Part shown: positions 1 to 4,773 of the stretch, piece after piece | Layout: each line of letters opens with the position of its first letter | Position numbering within the stretch: the stretch's first letter is position 1 | NCBI GenBank assembly: GCA_030634925.1 | Contig: DAOVZV010000067.1 | Span: 1-6,496 of the forward strand | Origin: Sulfurovum sp. | GTDB lineage: Bacteria > Campylobacterota > Campylobacteria > Campylobacterales > Sulfurovaceae | Direction of reading: 5' to 3' | DNA: 6,496 nt | Notes under the pieces: generated by a model | Database searches by the model: none | What the model was told of the DNA's origin: nothing | What the model saw: the letters and a program-made list of their open reading frames with translations, nothing else | Made by a program: the position numbers and the translations under genes

Positions 1-538
1 GATATATCTGTGGTTGAGATAAAAAATATTTCACTATTCTCTCTCTTCCCTCCCCAAATACTCTATCTGAATATACTCTATACTCTTCTCTGATAGCATT
101 TATATACTCATCATAATTATCAGACCCCAAAATAGCCAAATCAGCATCTATAAATAGGTTTGTATCTTCATCTAAGCTCTTTTGGTGGGATTTGGTAGCC
201 ATAATATGACTATACACTCTATCTATCATACTACTATTGACACCTAAACTATATAATCTATCTCTAGCCAACAAAGCACTTTGAAGTTCATTTTCAGATG
301 ATGATATATCATATACTATATCGTGATAGCATATTGCATAAAATATCATATCAAAGTCATCTATAAGCTCTTTGATATTAGATAGATGAGTATATAGAGT
401 AGATATATGATTTAGGTTATGATACGCTCTACCATCATAAGCTCTAACTATCTCACTCCAACAATCATCTATTTTAGACTCATCATTAGTATATTTTTGG
501 GATATTTTTTTGAACTGTTGTTGAATTATATTTTTCAT
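1..538 (-). CDS. HD-domain metal-dependent phosphohydrolase (COG4339-like), 3' end outside window
   Basis: I translated this frame by hand from the ATG at 538-536: 179 codons are open to the left edge without a stop, so the gene is 3'-truncated by the window. The product resembles the small uncharacterised HD-superfamily hydrolases of COG4339. Visible motifs are YHNLNH (39-44, two candidate metal-binding His), the HD signature in CYHDIVYD (H72, D73), H111 and H118 in a SHIMATKSH segment, DADLAILG (131-138, family acidic motif), and a C-terminal FGEGRERIVKYFLSQPQIY stretch (161-179). All match the family order from N- to C-terminus. Family length is around 200 residues, so little should be missing. 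The substrate is unknown; a phosphoester or nucleotide is expected for HD proteins. No signal peptide, so cytoplasmic. It is divergent from dprA. There is no convincing Shine-Dalgarno, and the -10 box lies very close to the start. Confidence 0.85.
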   Translation of the reverse strand, partial: MKNIIQQQFKKISQKYTNDESKIDDCWSEIVRAYDGRAYHNLNHISTLYTHLSNIKELIDDFDMIFYAICYHDIVYDISSSENELQSALLARDRLYSLGVNSSMIDRVYSHIMATKSHQKSLDEDTNLFIDADLAILGSDNYDEYINAIREEYRVYSDRVFGEGRERIVKYFLSQPQIY

Positions 539-547
539 ATTACACAG

Positions 548-553
548 ATTATA
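548..553 (-). promoter_or_regulatory. -10 box for the HD-domain gene, near-leaderless
   Basis: The minus strand reads TATAAT here, preceded directly by TG. Transcription would start about 6-7 bases downstream, near 541, only a few bases before the ATG at 538. There is no purine-rich ribosome site between them, so the mRNA may be leaderless or nearly so. No -35 hexamer is recognisable, as is usual for Campylobacterota sigma-70 promoters. Inferred from sequence only. Confidence 0.45.
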
Positions 554-592
554 CACCAAACACTTTAATTTATAGTTTAAGTTATTTTATAT

Positions 593-598
593 TATAAT
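593..598 (+). promoter_or_regulatory. -10 box for dprA
   Basis: A perfect TATAAT sits 16 bases before the dprA start codon, in a T-rich stretch and without a clear -35. The predicted transcript would begin around 604-606, just at the AAAGG ribosome site (604-608), giving a very short leader. It is divergent from the -10 box at 553-548, so the whole 76-bp gap serves both genes. Confidence 0.45.
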
Positions 599-614
599 CA
601 CCCAAAGGTAAAAA

Positions 615-1391
615 ATGAGCAAATCTATATCTATACATATTCCTGCACTTGAAGCTATGAAAAAGTATCCTACCAAATTATCTTATATTGGTGATTTATC
701 TCTATTGGATAGACCCAAAGTATCTATTGTTGGGACTAGACGACCATCTAATTATACTAGACAATTTACATATACTCTAGCCAAATCTTTGGCATCTCGT
801 GGGGTTTGTGTGGTAAGTGGTGGAGCTATGGGTGTGGATGCTATATCTCATGGTGGAGCTGGTGCAGAAAATACTATAGCCGTCGTAGCCAATGGAGTGG
901 ATATTCGATACCCTGCTGTCAATAAATCTCTTTTGGAATCTATAGAAAATAGTGGATTGGTCATTAGCCAGTTTGATGATGGGTTCAAGGCAACAGGATG
1001 GAGCTTTGTAGTACGCAATGAGCTTGTGGTGGCACTTGGTGATTTGCTAATTGTCACAGAAGCTGATTTGGATAGTGGGTCTATGCGTTCTGTGGAGTAT
1101 GCTATCAAAATGGGAAAAGAGATATTTGTACTTCCTCAGAGACTAGATGAGAGTAGAGCTACAAACAAGCTACTTCAAGATGGAAAAGCCAAAGCTATAT
1201 ACAATATAGAGGATTTTGCGTCTGCGTTTGGACAGATAGCCAATAGTGATATAATCAAAGATGAATTTTTCTATTTTTGTCAAACTTCACCGACACTAGA
1301 TGAGAGTATAAAGAGGTTTGGAGATAGGATTTATGAGGCAGAGTTAGAAGGTATCATCACGATACACAATGGTATCGTGAGATTGAGCTAG
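615..1391 (+). CDS. dprA: DNA processing protein DprA (short Campylobacterota form)
   Basis: DprA/Smf loads RecA onto incoming single-stranded DNA during natural transformation. The Rossmann-like core is complete: IVGTRRPS (38-45), SGGAMGVDAISH (68-79), YPAVNK (99-104), the RNE of FVVRNELVVAL (131-141), VTEADLDSGSM (147-157), and a final strand FVLPQ (171-175) where most DprA proteins have a VPG. RATNKLLQDGKAKAIYN (181-197) matches the usual G-TN-LI--GA-xI segment. The N-terminal SAM-like domain of longer DprAs is absent, and the C-terminus (about 226-258, ending ELEGIITIHNGIVRLS) is a compact winged-helix-like piece. Both traits and the 258-residue length suit Campylobacterota DprA. The start is supported by AAAGG six bases upstream. 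It ends 1 bp from the stop of the convergent gene. It implies the organism is, or was, transformable. Confidence 0.93.
   Translation: MSKSISIHIPALEAMKKYPTKLSYIGDLSLLDRPKVSIVGTRRPSNYTRQFTYTLAKSLASRGVCVVSGGAMGVDAISHGGAGAENTIAVVANGVDIRYPAVNKSLLESIENSGLVISQFDDGFKATGWSFVVRNELVVALGDLLIVTEADLDSGSMRSVEYAIKMGKEIFVLPQRLDESRATNKLLQDGKAKAIYNIEDFASAFGQIANSDIIKDEFFYFCQTSPTLDESIKRFGDRIYEAELEGIITIHNGIVRLS
1357..1380 (+). other. 9-bp hairpin inside the 3' end of dprA
   Basis: TCACGATAC (1357-1365) and GTATCGTGA (1372-1380) are perfect inverted complements with a 6-base loop. The hairpin lies in the last codons of dprA, just before the tail-to-tail junction. Only a poor T-rich stretch follows (TTTTGTCTTGTT from 1396), about 15 bases away, so it is not a canonical intrinsic terminator. 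It could slow polymerase or protect the 3' end, or be a chance product of the IHNGIV coding. Confidence 0.3.
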
Positions 1392-1392
1392 A

Positions 1393-2205
1393 CTATTTTG
1401 TCTTGTTAGTTTCTCTATTTAGAGTCTCTACTATCTCTATTTTGGCTACTTCTTTTGCTATTTTTGTAAGTACTTCTGCTTTTAATACTTCTAGTTGAGT
1501 CAAATAACTAGATATATTTGCAGATGCTTTTGCTTTTATATCTTTTAGATTTTGTTTCTCTTCTTCAGATAGAGTAGGCAAAATACTTTTCATAGAGTGT
1601 GCTATCTCTATTAGAGAGTTTGATTTGGCTATCTCTACATCGGCTACTGCTTTTGATATTTGTACTGCTGTGATATTTTTGGCTATATTTAGAGTCTCTT
1701 TCTCATGTTCTATTTTGTTTGCCTCTTTTGTCTTACTTAGTTCTACTCTTTGAGTCGCTTCTACTATATTTTTACTAGCATTTGCTTTTGCTATCTCTAC
1801 AGATGCTACTGCTTTAATAATTGTAGCTAGAGACTCATTTTCTACTTTTTTTGCATCAGCTTTTGATGCTTTTTCCATATTATCTACGGCTTTGGTGATA
1901 CTAACGATAGCTTTTGATTTTGCTATCTCTACATTTGCTGTACTCTTGGCTATATTTGCTATAGCGTGAGTCTCTACAATCTGTGTAGATATAGTATCTT
2001 CTGAACTTTTGGTACTATTTGCTCTTGCATCATCTACGCTATCTACCATATTATTAAGTGCTTTTACTGCGTCTTTTCTAGCATCTTCTACGCTATCTAC
2101 TGCTTCTAATAGGTAGTTTGATAGTGATTTAATTGGCTCTTCTACTTTTGCATCTGCAAATGTTAGTGTTGTACCTACTAATGTAAGTAATATAATATTT
2201 TTCAT
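1393..2205 (-). CDS. Exported helical protein with 9-residue repeats, function unknown
   Basis: I do not recognise a family. The first 19 or so residues (MKNIILLTLVGTTLTFADA) form a Sec signal peptide, so the mature protein is periplasmic or surface. The remainder is Ala/Lys/Glu/Ile/Val-rich with no Cys or Trp, no Phe after the signal and only two Tyr, and no visible Pro between about residues 25 and 209: a long helix or coiled coil. Hydrophobic residues recur every nine: I85, I94, I103, then after a phase slip I129, I138, I147, L156, I165, I174, I183, I192, I201, in a consensus near V-E-I-A-K-x-x-A-x. An earlier pair, VDSVEDAR (36-43) and VDSVDDAR (54-61), is 18 apart. The ATG has AAGGA upstream overlapping the preceding stop region; the gap to the tlpA-like gene is 8 bp, so they are co-transcribed. 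Roles such as spacer, envelope tether or scaffold are guesses. Confidence 0.85.
   Translation of the reverse strand: MKNIILLTLVGTTLTFADAKVEEPIKSLSNYLLEAVDSVEDARKDAVKALNNMVDSVDDARANSTKSSEDTISTQIVETHAIANIAKSTANVEIAKSKAIVSITKAVDNMEKASKADAKKVENESLATIIKAVASVEIAKANASKNIVEATQRVELSKTKEANKIEHEKETLNIAKNITAVQISKAVADVEIAKSNSLIEIAHSMKSILPTLSEEEKQNLKDIKAKASANISSYLTQLEVLKAEVLTKIAKEVAKIEIVETLNRETNKTK
1597..1980 (-). repeat. 27-bp-period (9-codon) degenerate coding repeats
   Basis: This segment encodes residues 76-203 of the helical protein. The nonad is visible at DNA level: the plus strand carries GCTATCTCTAC (antisense of V-E-I-A-K coding) in three places, near 1624, 1786 and 1920, the latter two pairs being separated by 162 bp (six periods) and 132 bp (which is not a multiple of 27, reflecting the phase slip around residues 106-128). 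Copies are diverged in both bases and amino acids, so this is old internal duplication kept for helix geometry rather than a fresh tandem array. Confidence 0.7.
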
Positions 2206-2213
2206 TTTAATCC

Positions 2214-2795
2214 TTATTTCTGTTTTATTGTTTTATTATCTTCTACTTTTTTGACTTCTTTGACTTCTTTGACTTTTGAAAGCTCTTCTACCAATCCATC
2301 AAGTGTCTCTTCTGGTATCATACCCACTTGTACAAATTGTACATCACCTCTAATATCCATCGCCAATGTAAATGGAATACTACCAGACCACTCAGCTCTT
2401 TGAGATATGTATTGGATAAATTTATCTGCATTTGAACCTGCTACTGTGATATAATTGATACCTTTATCTTTTGCAAATAGTTTTACCTCTTTATCTGTAT
2501 AGTTTTGTACCTCTACAGCGATTATAGTTAGCTTATCTTTGTGCTTCTCTTGCAAAGAGATAAGATGAGGAATAGATGCAATACAAGGAGGACAATTGTG
2601 TCCAAAGAACTCTATAAAGACTACTCTACCCTCTAGTCCCTCAAAGATAAGACCTTCATCTGTACCCTTGACTATATACTTCTTGCCATTAGTATCAGTG
2701 ATACTCATCATAGATAAATGTGTGCTATTTTCTGCTTGTAAAAATGTAAACATAGCTAGTAATATCATTACACTGGTTGTTAGTAGTCTTTTCAT
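2214..2795 (-). CDS. Exported TlpA/ResA-like thioredoxin-fold protein
   Basis: This is a periplasmic thiol-disulfide oxidoreductase of the TlpA/ResA/AhpC-TSA group. Such proteins usually act as reductases for cytochrome c maturation or other extracytoplasmic cysteines. Residues 1-21 form a signal peptide (KR, then a hydrophobic run, ending LQA). A divergent beta entry, SITDTNGKKYIV (31-42), precedes the thioredoxin core: VVFIEFFGHNCPPC (58-71) with catalytic C68 and C71, then IIAVEV (91-96) and GSIPFTLAMD (138-147), where P141 is the expected cis-proline. His66-Asn67 replace the usual Trp before the CPPC. The tail (172-193) is a highly charged Lys/Val/Glu extension made of short repeats, not part of the fold. 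The start has AAGG eight bases upstream. First gene of a likely two-gene unit with the helical protein. Which partner it serves is not shown; the specific subfamily is uncertain. Confidence 0.88.
   Translation of the reverse strand: MKRLLTTSVMILLAMFTFLQAENSTHLSMMSITDTNGKKYIVKGTDEGLIFEGLEGRVVFIEFFGHNCPPCIASIPHLISLQEKHKDKLTIIAVEVQNYTDKEVKLFAKDKGINYITVAGSNADKFIQYISQRAEWSGSIPFTLAMDIRGDVQFVQVGMIPEETLDGLVEELSKVKEVKEVKKVEDNKTIKQK
2251..2277 (-). repeat. 9-bp tandem repeat, three copies, in the thioredoxin gene's tail
   Basis: The plus strand reads TTGACTTCT twice (2251-2259, 2260-2268) and then TTGACTTTT (2269-2277). On the coding strand it encodes the Lys-Val-Lys-Glu-Val-Lys-Glu-Val-Lys-Lys tail segment. 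The unit is a multiple of three, so copy-number change by slippage would alter tail length without breaking the frame. Confidence 0.75.
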
Positions 2796-2824
2796 CGGTA
2801 TAGCCTTTTTTGTTAGATTTATGA

Positions 2825-2847
2825 ATTATACAATATCAATGTATAAT
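2825..2847. promoter_or_regulatory. Inverted repeat carrying TATAAT on both strands
   Basis: ATTATACA (2825-2832) and TGTATAAT (2840-2847) are perfect 8-base complements around a 7-base spacer. The left arm gives TATAAT on the minus strand (2830-2825), well placed as the -10 box of the tlpA-like gene (start near 2818, leader about 22 bases). The right arm gives TATAAT on the plus strand (2842-2847), which would start transcription near 2854, into the structured region and then the nagZ-like gene. The palindrome could also be an operator. No -35 is clear. In DNA this AT-rich, a chance match cannot be excluded. Confidence 0.45.
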
Positions 2848-2887
2848 TTTTGTGTAAATATCTGAATTTGTTTGAAGATTTTTTTCA

Positions 2888-2983
2888 AAGAGTATCTTTG
2901 GGACAAAAAGGAGAAAAATGTTAAAAGGAGTCCTAAAATAGTTATAAAAGGAGGGGTTATTTTAGGTGTCCCTTGATACTCTT
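2888..2983 (+). ncRNA. Candidate structured RNA or leader element with three AAAAGGAG motifs
   Basis: Outer helix: AAGAGTATC (2888-2896) pairs perfectly with GATACTCTT (2975-2983), continued after a small TTT/TT internal loop by GGGAC (2900-2904) with GTCCC (2968-2972). Inner helix: CCTAAAATA (2932-2940) pairs perfectly with TATTTTAGG (2958-2966), leaving one base between inner and outer helices on the right and 27 on the left. AAAAGGAG occurs three times, at 2906-2913, 2923-2930 and 2946-2953: two in the left bulge and one in the 17-base apical loop, so all are predicted single-stranded. On the plus strand these look like ribosome sites or ANGGA-type CsrA sites; on the minus strand they read CTCCTTTT, like anti-Shine-Dalgarno. 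No U-tract follows on either strand, so it may be a 5' leader rather than a free sRNA. It matches no RNA family I recognise, and the sense strand is undecided. Confidence 0.5.
2918..2941 (+). other. Possible 7-codon leader ORF
   Basis: ATG at 2918 follows AAAAAGGAG (2905-2913) by four bases, the best Shine-Dalgarno in the intergenic region, and opens a seven-codon frame (Met-Leu-Lys-Gly-Val-Leu-Lys) ended by TAG at 2939-2941. The second AAAAGGAG lies inside the frame and the inner helix begins inside it, so ribosome passage would disturb the hairpin. That is the layout of an attenuator leader, but such a short frame is easily a chance event. Confidence 0.2.
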
Positions 2984-2991
2984 ATAGCAAG

Positions 2992-3003
2992 ATTATATAT
3001 AAT
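2992..3003. promoter_or_regulatory. Perfect 12-bp palindrome of two abutting -10 boxes
   Basis: ATTATATATAAT contains TATAAT on the minus strand (2997-2992) and on the plus strand (2998-3003), back to back. The minus-strand box would start transcription near 2985-2983, exactly at the outer helix of the structured element, giving an antisense RNA or a roughly 190-base leader for the tlpA-like gene. The plus box would start near 3010, upstream of the nagZ-like gene. AT-rich context makes chance a real alternative. Confidence 0.35.
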
Positions 3004-3028
3004 AAAGGTTAATGATATGCAAATGGAG

Positions 3029-3034
3029 TATAAT
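3029..3034 (+). promoter_or_regulatory. -10 box for the nagZ-like gene
   Basis: TATAAT preceded by GGAG, 25 bases before the nagZ-like ATG. Transcription from about 3041 would leave a roughly 19-base leader holding the AAAAGGA ribosome site (3048-3054). It is the closest of three plus-strand TATAAT boxes upstream of this gene (others at 2842 and 2998). A transcript from here would lack the structured element. Confidence 0.45.
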
Positions 3035-3059
3035 TTAAAAAAAGATTAAAAGGATACAG

Positions 3060-4148
3060 ATGATTAAAAAGATTTTATTGGTAGGAGCTTTCTCCTTTTC
3101 GTCACTATTTTCACAATCTATCACATTGGAACAAAAAATAGGACAGATGCTTATGGTAGGGTTTTTCGGGACAACTGCCTCACCAAATAGCCAAATCTGC
3201 AAAGATATAAAGAGATATAACCTAGGTGGAGTCATACTATTTGACTACAATCCAGTCAATCGCAAAAAAGCCAAAAATATATCTAGCAAATCTCAACTCA
3301 AAAAACTAACTACACAGCTACAGTCATGTAGTAAAGATGGCAAACTTCTCATAGCAATAGACCAAGAAGGTGGCAAAGTACAAAGACTCAAAAGCAAATA
3401 TGGATTTTATGGTAATTTCCCAAAAGCCTCATCTGTATCAAAAATGAGTACAAAAAATATCAAAAATGCCTACCTAAAAATGGCTGGAGAACTAAAGAAT
3501 GTAGGTATCAATTACAATCTAGCACCAGTAGTAGATTTGGCTATCAATAGACAAAACCATGTAATATATAAATTGGGTCGTTCTTTTGGTAAAGACCCAA
3601 AAGCTGTTGCTAAATATGCCAAAATATTTATGCACGAGATGGGTAGATATAATGTACTTACATCACTCAAGCACTTCCCAGGTCACGGCTCATCTCTAGG
3701 TGATACACACAGAGGATTTGTAGATGTCACCAACCTTTGGCAAGAGAAAGAGCTAAGTCCATACAAGCTACTCAAAAAAGATGCAGATAGTATAATGGTA
3801 GCACATGTATTCAACAAAAAATTAGATGCCAAATATCCTGCTAGTCTATCATTCAAGACTATAAACAAACTCCTAAGAGCAGATATAGGATACAAGGGTG
3901 TAGTTATCACAGATGATTTACAGATGGGTGCTATTAGCAAAAGGTACAATCTCCAAAGTACTCTAGGTCTAGCGATAAACGCAGGTAATGATATTTTGCT
4001 CATTGGAAATCAGCTAAATCCAAAAAGAGTAGTAACTACCAAAAAACTAGTAGATACAATATACTCATGGGTTAGCAAAGACAAAAGAAGAGTAAAAAGC
4101 ATCAACAACTCATATAAAAGAATTCAAAATCTAAAAAGAAAACTCTAA
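3060..4148 (+). CDS. Exported glycoside hydrolase family 3, NagZ-like beta-N-acetylhexosaminidase
   Basis: GH3 enzymes of the NagZ group remove N-acetylglucosamine from muropeptides during peptidoglycan turnover. The signature elements are all present in order: LEQKIGQMLMVGF (23-35), IDQEGGKVQRL (100-110), YNLAPVVDL (152-160), GRSFGKDP (173-180), KHFPGHG (204-210) followed by GDTH (214-217) with the Asp215/His217 general acid-base pair of NagZ, MVAHV (246-250), and VITDDLQMGA (282-291), where D285 is the likely nucleophile. The two-domain GH3 C-terminal domain is absent, as in NagZ. Unlike the classical cytoplasmic NagZ of about 340 residues, this 362-residue protein begins with a hydrophobic signal-like stretch (MIKK then about 13 apolar residues, to FSQS at 17-20), so a periplasmic site is predicted. 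Ribosome site AAAAGGA lies five bases before the ATG. The next gene starts 10 bp after its stop, so they are probably co-transcribed. Confidence 0.9.
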   Translation: MIKKILLVGAFSFSSLFSQSITLEQKIGQMLMVGFFGTTASPNSQICKDIKRYNLGGVILFDYNPVNRKKAKNISSKSQLKKLTTQLQSCSKDGKLLIAIDQEGGKVQRLKSKYGFYGNFPKASSVSKMSTKNIKNAYLKMAGELKNVGINYNLAPVVDLAINRQNHVIYKLGRSFGKDPKAVAKYAKIFMHEMGRYNVLTSLKHFPGHGSSLGDTHRGFVDVTNLWQEKELSPYKLLKKDADSIMVAHVFNKKLDAKYPASLSFKTINKLLRADIGYKGVVITDDLQMGAISKRYNLQSTLGLAINAGNDILLIGNQLNPKRVVTTKKLVDTIYSWVSKDKRRVKSINNSYKRIQNLKRKL

Positions 4149-4158
4149 AGGATAAAAA

Positions 4159-4773
4159 ATGTACAAAAAAATACTTAGTTCTACAATATTGGCACTAGCC
4201 CTAAGCGTATCTGCTATTGCAGATGGTTATCTCGATAGAGGTGGTGATAGTATAGTCCGTCAAGGTAGCTTACAGAGTAACACCAAAAAGCTAGTAATCA
4301 ACCAAAAAAATATCCGTATAGTAGTAAGCTACCCAAGAGTAGTAGAGGCAAGAGAGTACTTTACTATCAAAGCCACTATGACCAATAACAATAGTTATGC
4401 CAGAATGGGAGGACTCACTCTATCTTTCCCTCAGATGACATCAGTAGCAGGAGAGACTACATACAATACATTTGACTCAATCAAAGGATACCCACCATAC
4501 TCCAAAATATACAACAAACACAGAGGACGAGCCAAGAGAAGTAAGTATTATATGATAGAGGGATGGGAACGCAAATGGAGTGATGGAGTCAGAAAAACGA
4601 TGAAGCTAAGATTACGCGCACCAAATGCTACTGGTAACTTCTATGTCAATGTCCGTGGAGTACTACACTTTGGTAGCAAACACGATAGATATGAAGTGAC
4701 AATTCCTAGAAATGGTGTAGAAGACCAACAAGGCTATAGCGTCAAAGACTTTGCTATTAAAATTGTAGATTAA
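4159..4773 (+). CDS. Secreted beta-rich protein of unknown family
   Basis: I do not recognise a named family. Residues 1-21 are a clear signal peptide (MYKKI, apolar run, AIA then DG), and no lipobox Cys is present; the mature protein has no cysteine at all. The body alternates short hydrophobic beta-like strands with polar turns: IRIVVSYPRVVEAREYFTIKA (52-72), TMTNNNSYARMGGLTLSFPQ (73-92), YMIEGWERKW (131-140), TMKLRLRAPN (146-155) and FYVNVRGVLHF (161-171). The strand pattern, with a TNN turn and a late APN segment, suggests an Ig-like or CARDB-like sandwich; this is inference. A basic, Tyr-rich stretch (109-131) may be exposed. The ribosome site AAAGGA (4147-4152) overlaps the nagZ-like stop, so it follows that gene in an operon and may work in the envelope with it. 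The first mature residues carry a GGDSIVR motif resembling GGDIVR in the convergent DUF1566 protein. Confidence 0.82.
   Translation: MYKKILSSTILALALSVSAIADGYLDRGGDSIVRQGSLQSNTKKLVINQKNIRIVVSYPRVVEAREYFTIKATMTNNNSYARMGGLTLSFPQMTSVAGETTYNTFDSIKGYPPYSKIYNKHRGRAKRSKYYMIEGWERKWSDGVRKTMKLRLRAPNATGNFYVNVRGVLHFGSKHDRYEVTIPRNGVEDQQGYSVKDFAIKIVD

Larger units (their letters stand above)
2966..3049 (+). other. Possible 27-codon GTG ORF upstream of the nagZ-like gene
   Basis: A frame opening at GTG 2966 and closing at TAA 3047-3049 encodes 27 residues beginning MSLDTLIARLYIIK. The nearest ribosome site, AAAGGAGG (2947-2954), is about 11 bases away, longer than ideal, and the GTG lies in the inner helix. 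The stop abuts the nagZ-like ribosome site, which would allow translational coupling. There is an in-frame TAG just before the GTG. Weakly supported; listed as a small-ORF possibility only. Confidence 0.12.

Noticed and set aside
72..85. Tandem TATACTC-TATACTC in the HD-domain gene, suspected to cause a frameshift
   Set aside because: On careful re-reading of the minus strand the frame runs without a stop across it, and residues on both sides (IREEYRVY, then FGEGRERIVKYFL) match the family in one frame.
848..1108. Minus-strand open frame inside dprA
   Set aside because: Antisense shadow of a well-supported dprA; no ribosome site or recognisable protein.
1597..1980. CRISPR or satellite array
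   Set aside because: The 27-bp periodicity is in frame, diverged, and lacks unique spacers; it reflects a protein repeat.
2596..2865. Plus-strand open frame over the thioredoxin gene start and promoter
   Set aside because: Shadow of the CPPC-containing gene; covers its promoter and has no family resemblance.
2888..2983. Hairpin as a simple intrinsic terminator for either neighbouring operon
   Set aside because: No U-tract follows on either strand (ATAGCAAG on plus, TGAAAAAAAT on minus), and both neighbouring genes point away from it.
2966..3049. Type I toxin peptide encoded in the intergenic region
   Set aside because: The 27-codon frame lacks a convincing hydrophobic membrane span and has a poorly spaced ribosome site in a helix; kept only as a low-confidence small ORF.
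3035..3235. Minus-strand hydrophobic open frame over the nagZ-like start
   Set aside because: Antisense of the signal peptide and first barrel strand; hydrophobicity is a complement artefact.
3683..4003. Minus-strand open frame within the nagZ-like gene
   Set aside because: Opposite to the most conserved catalytic part of GH3; no start signal.
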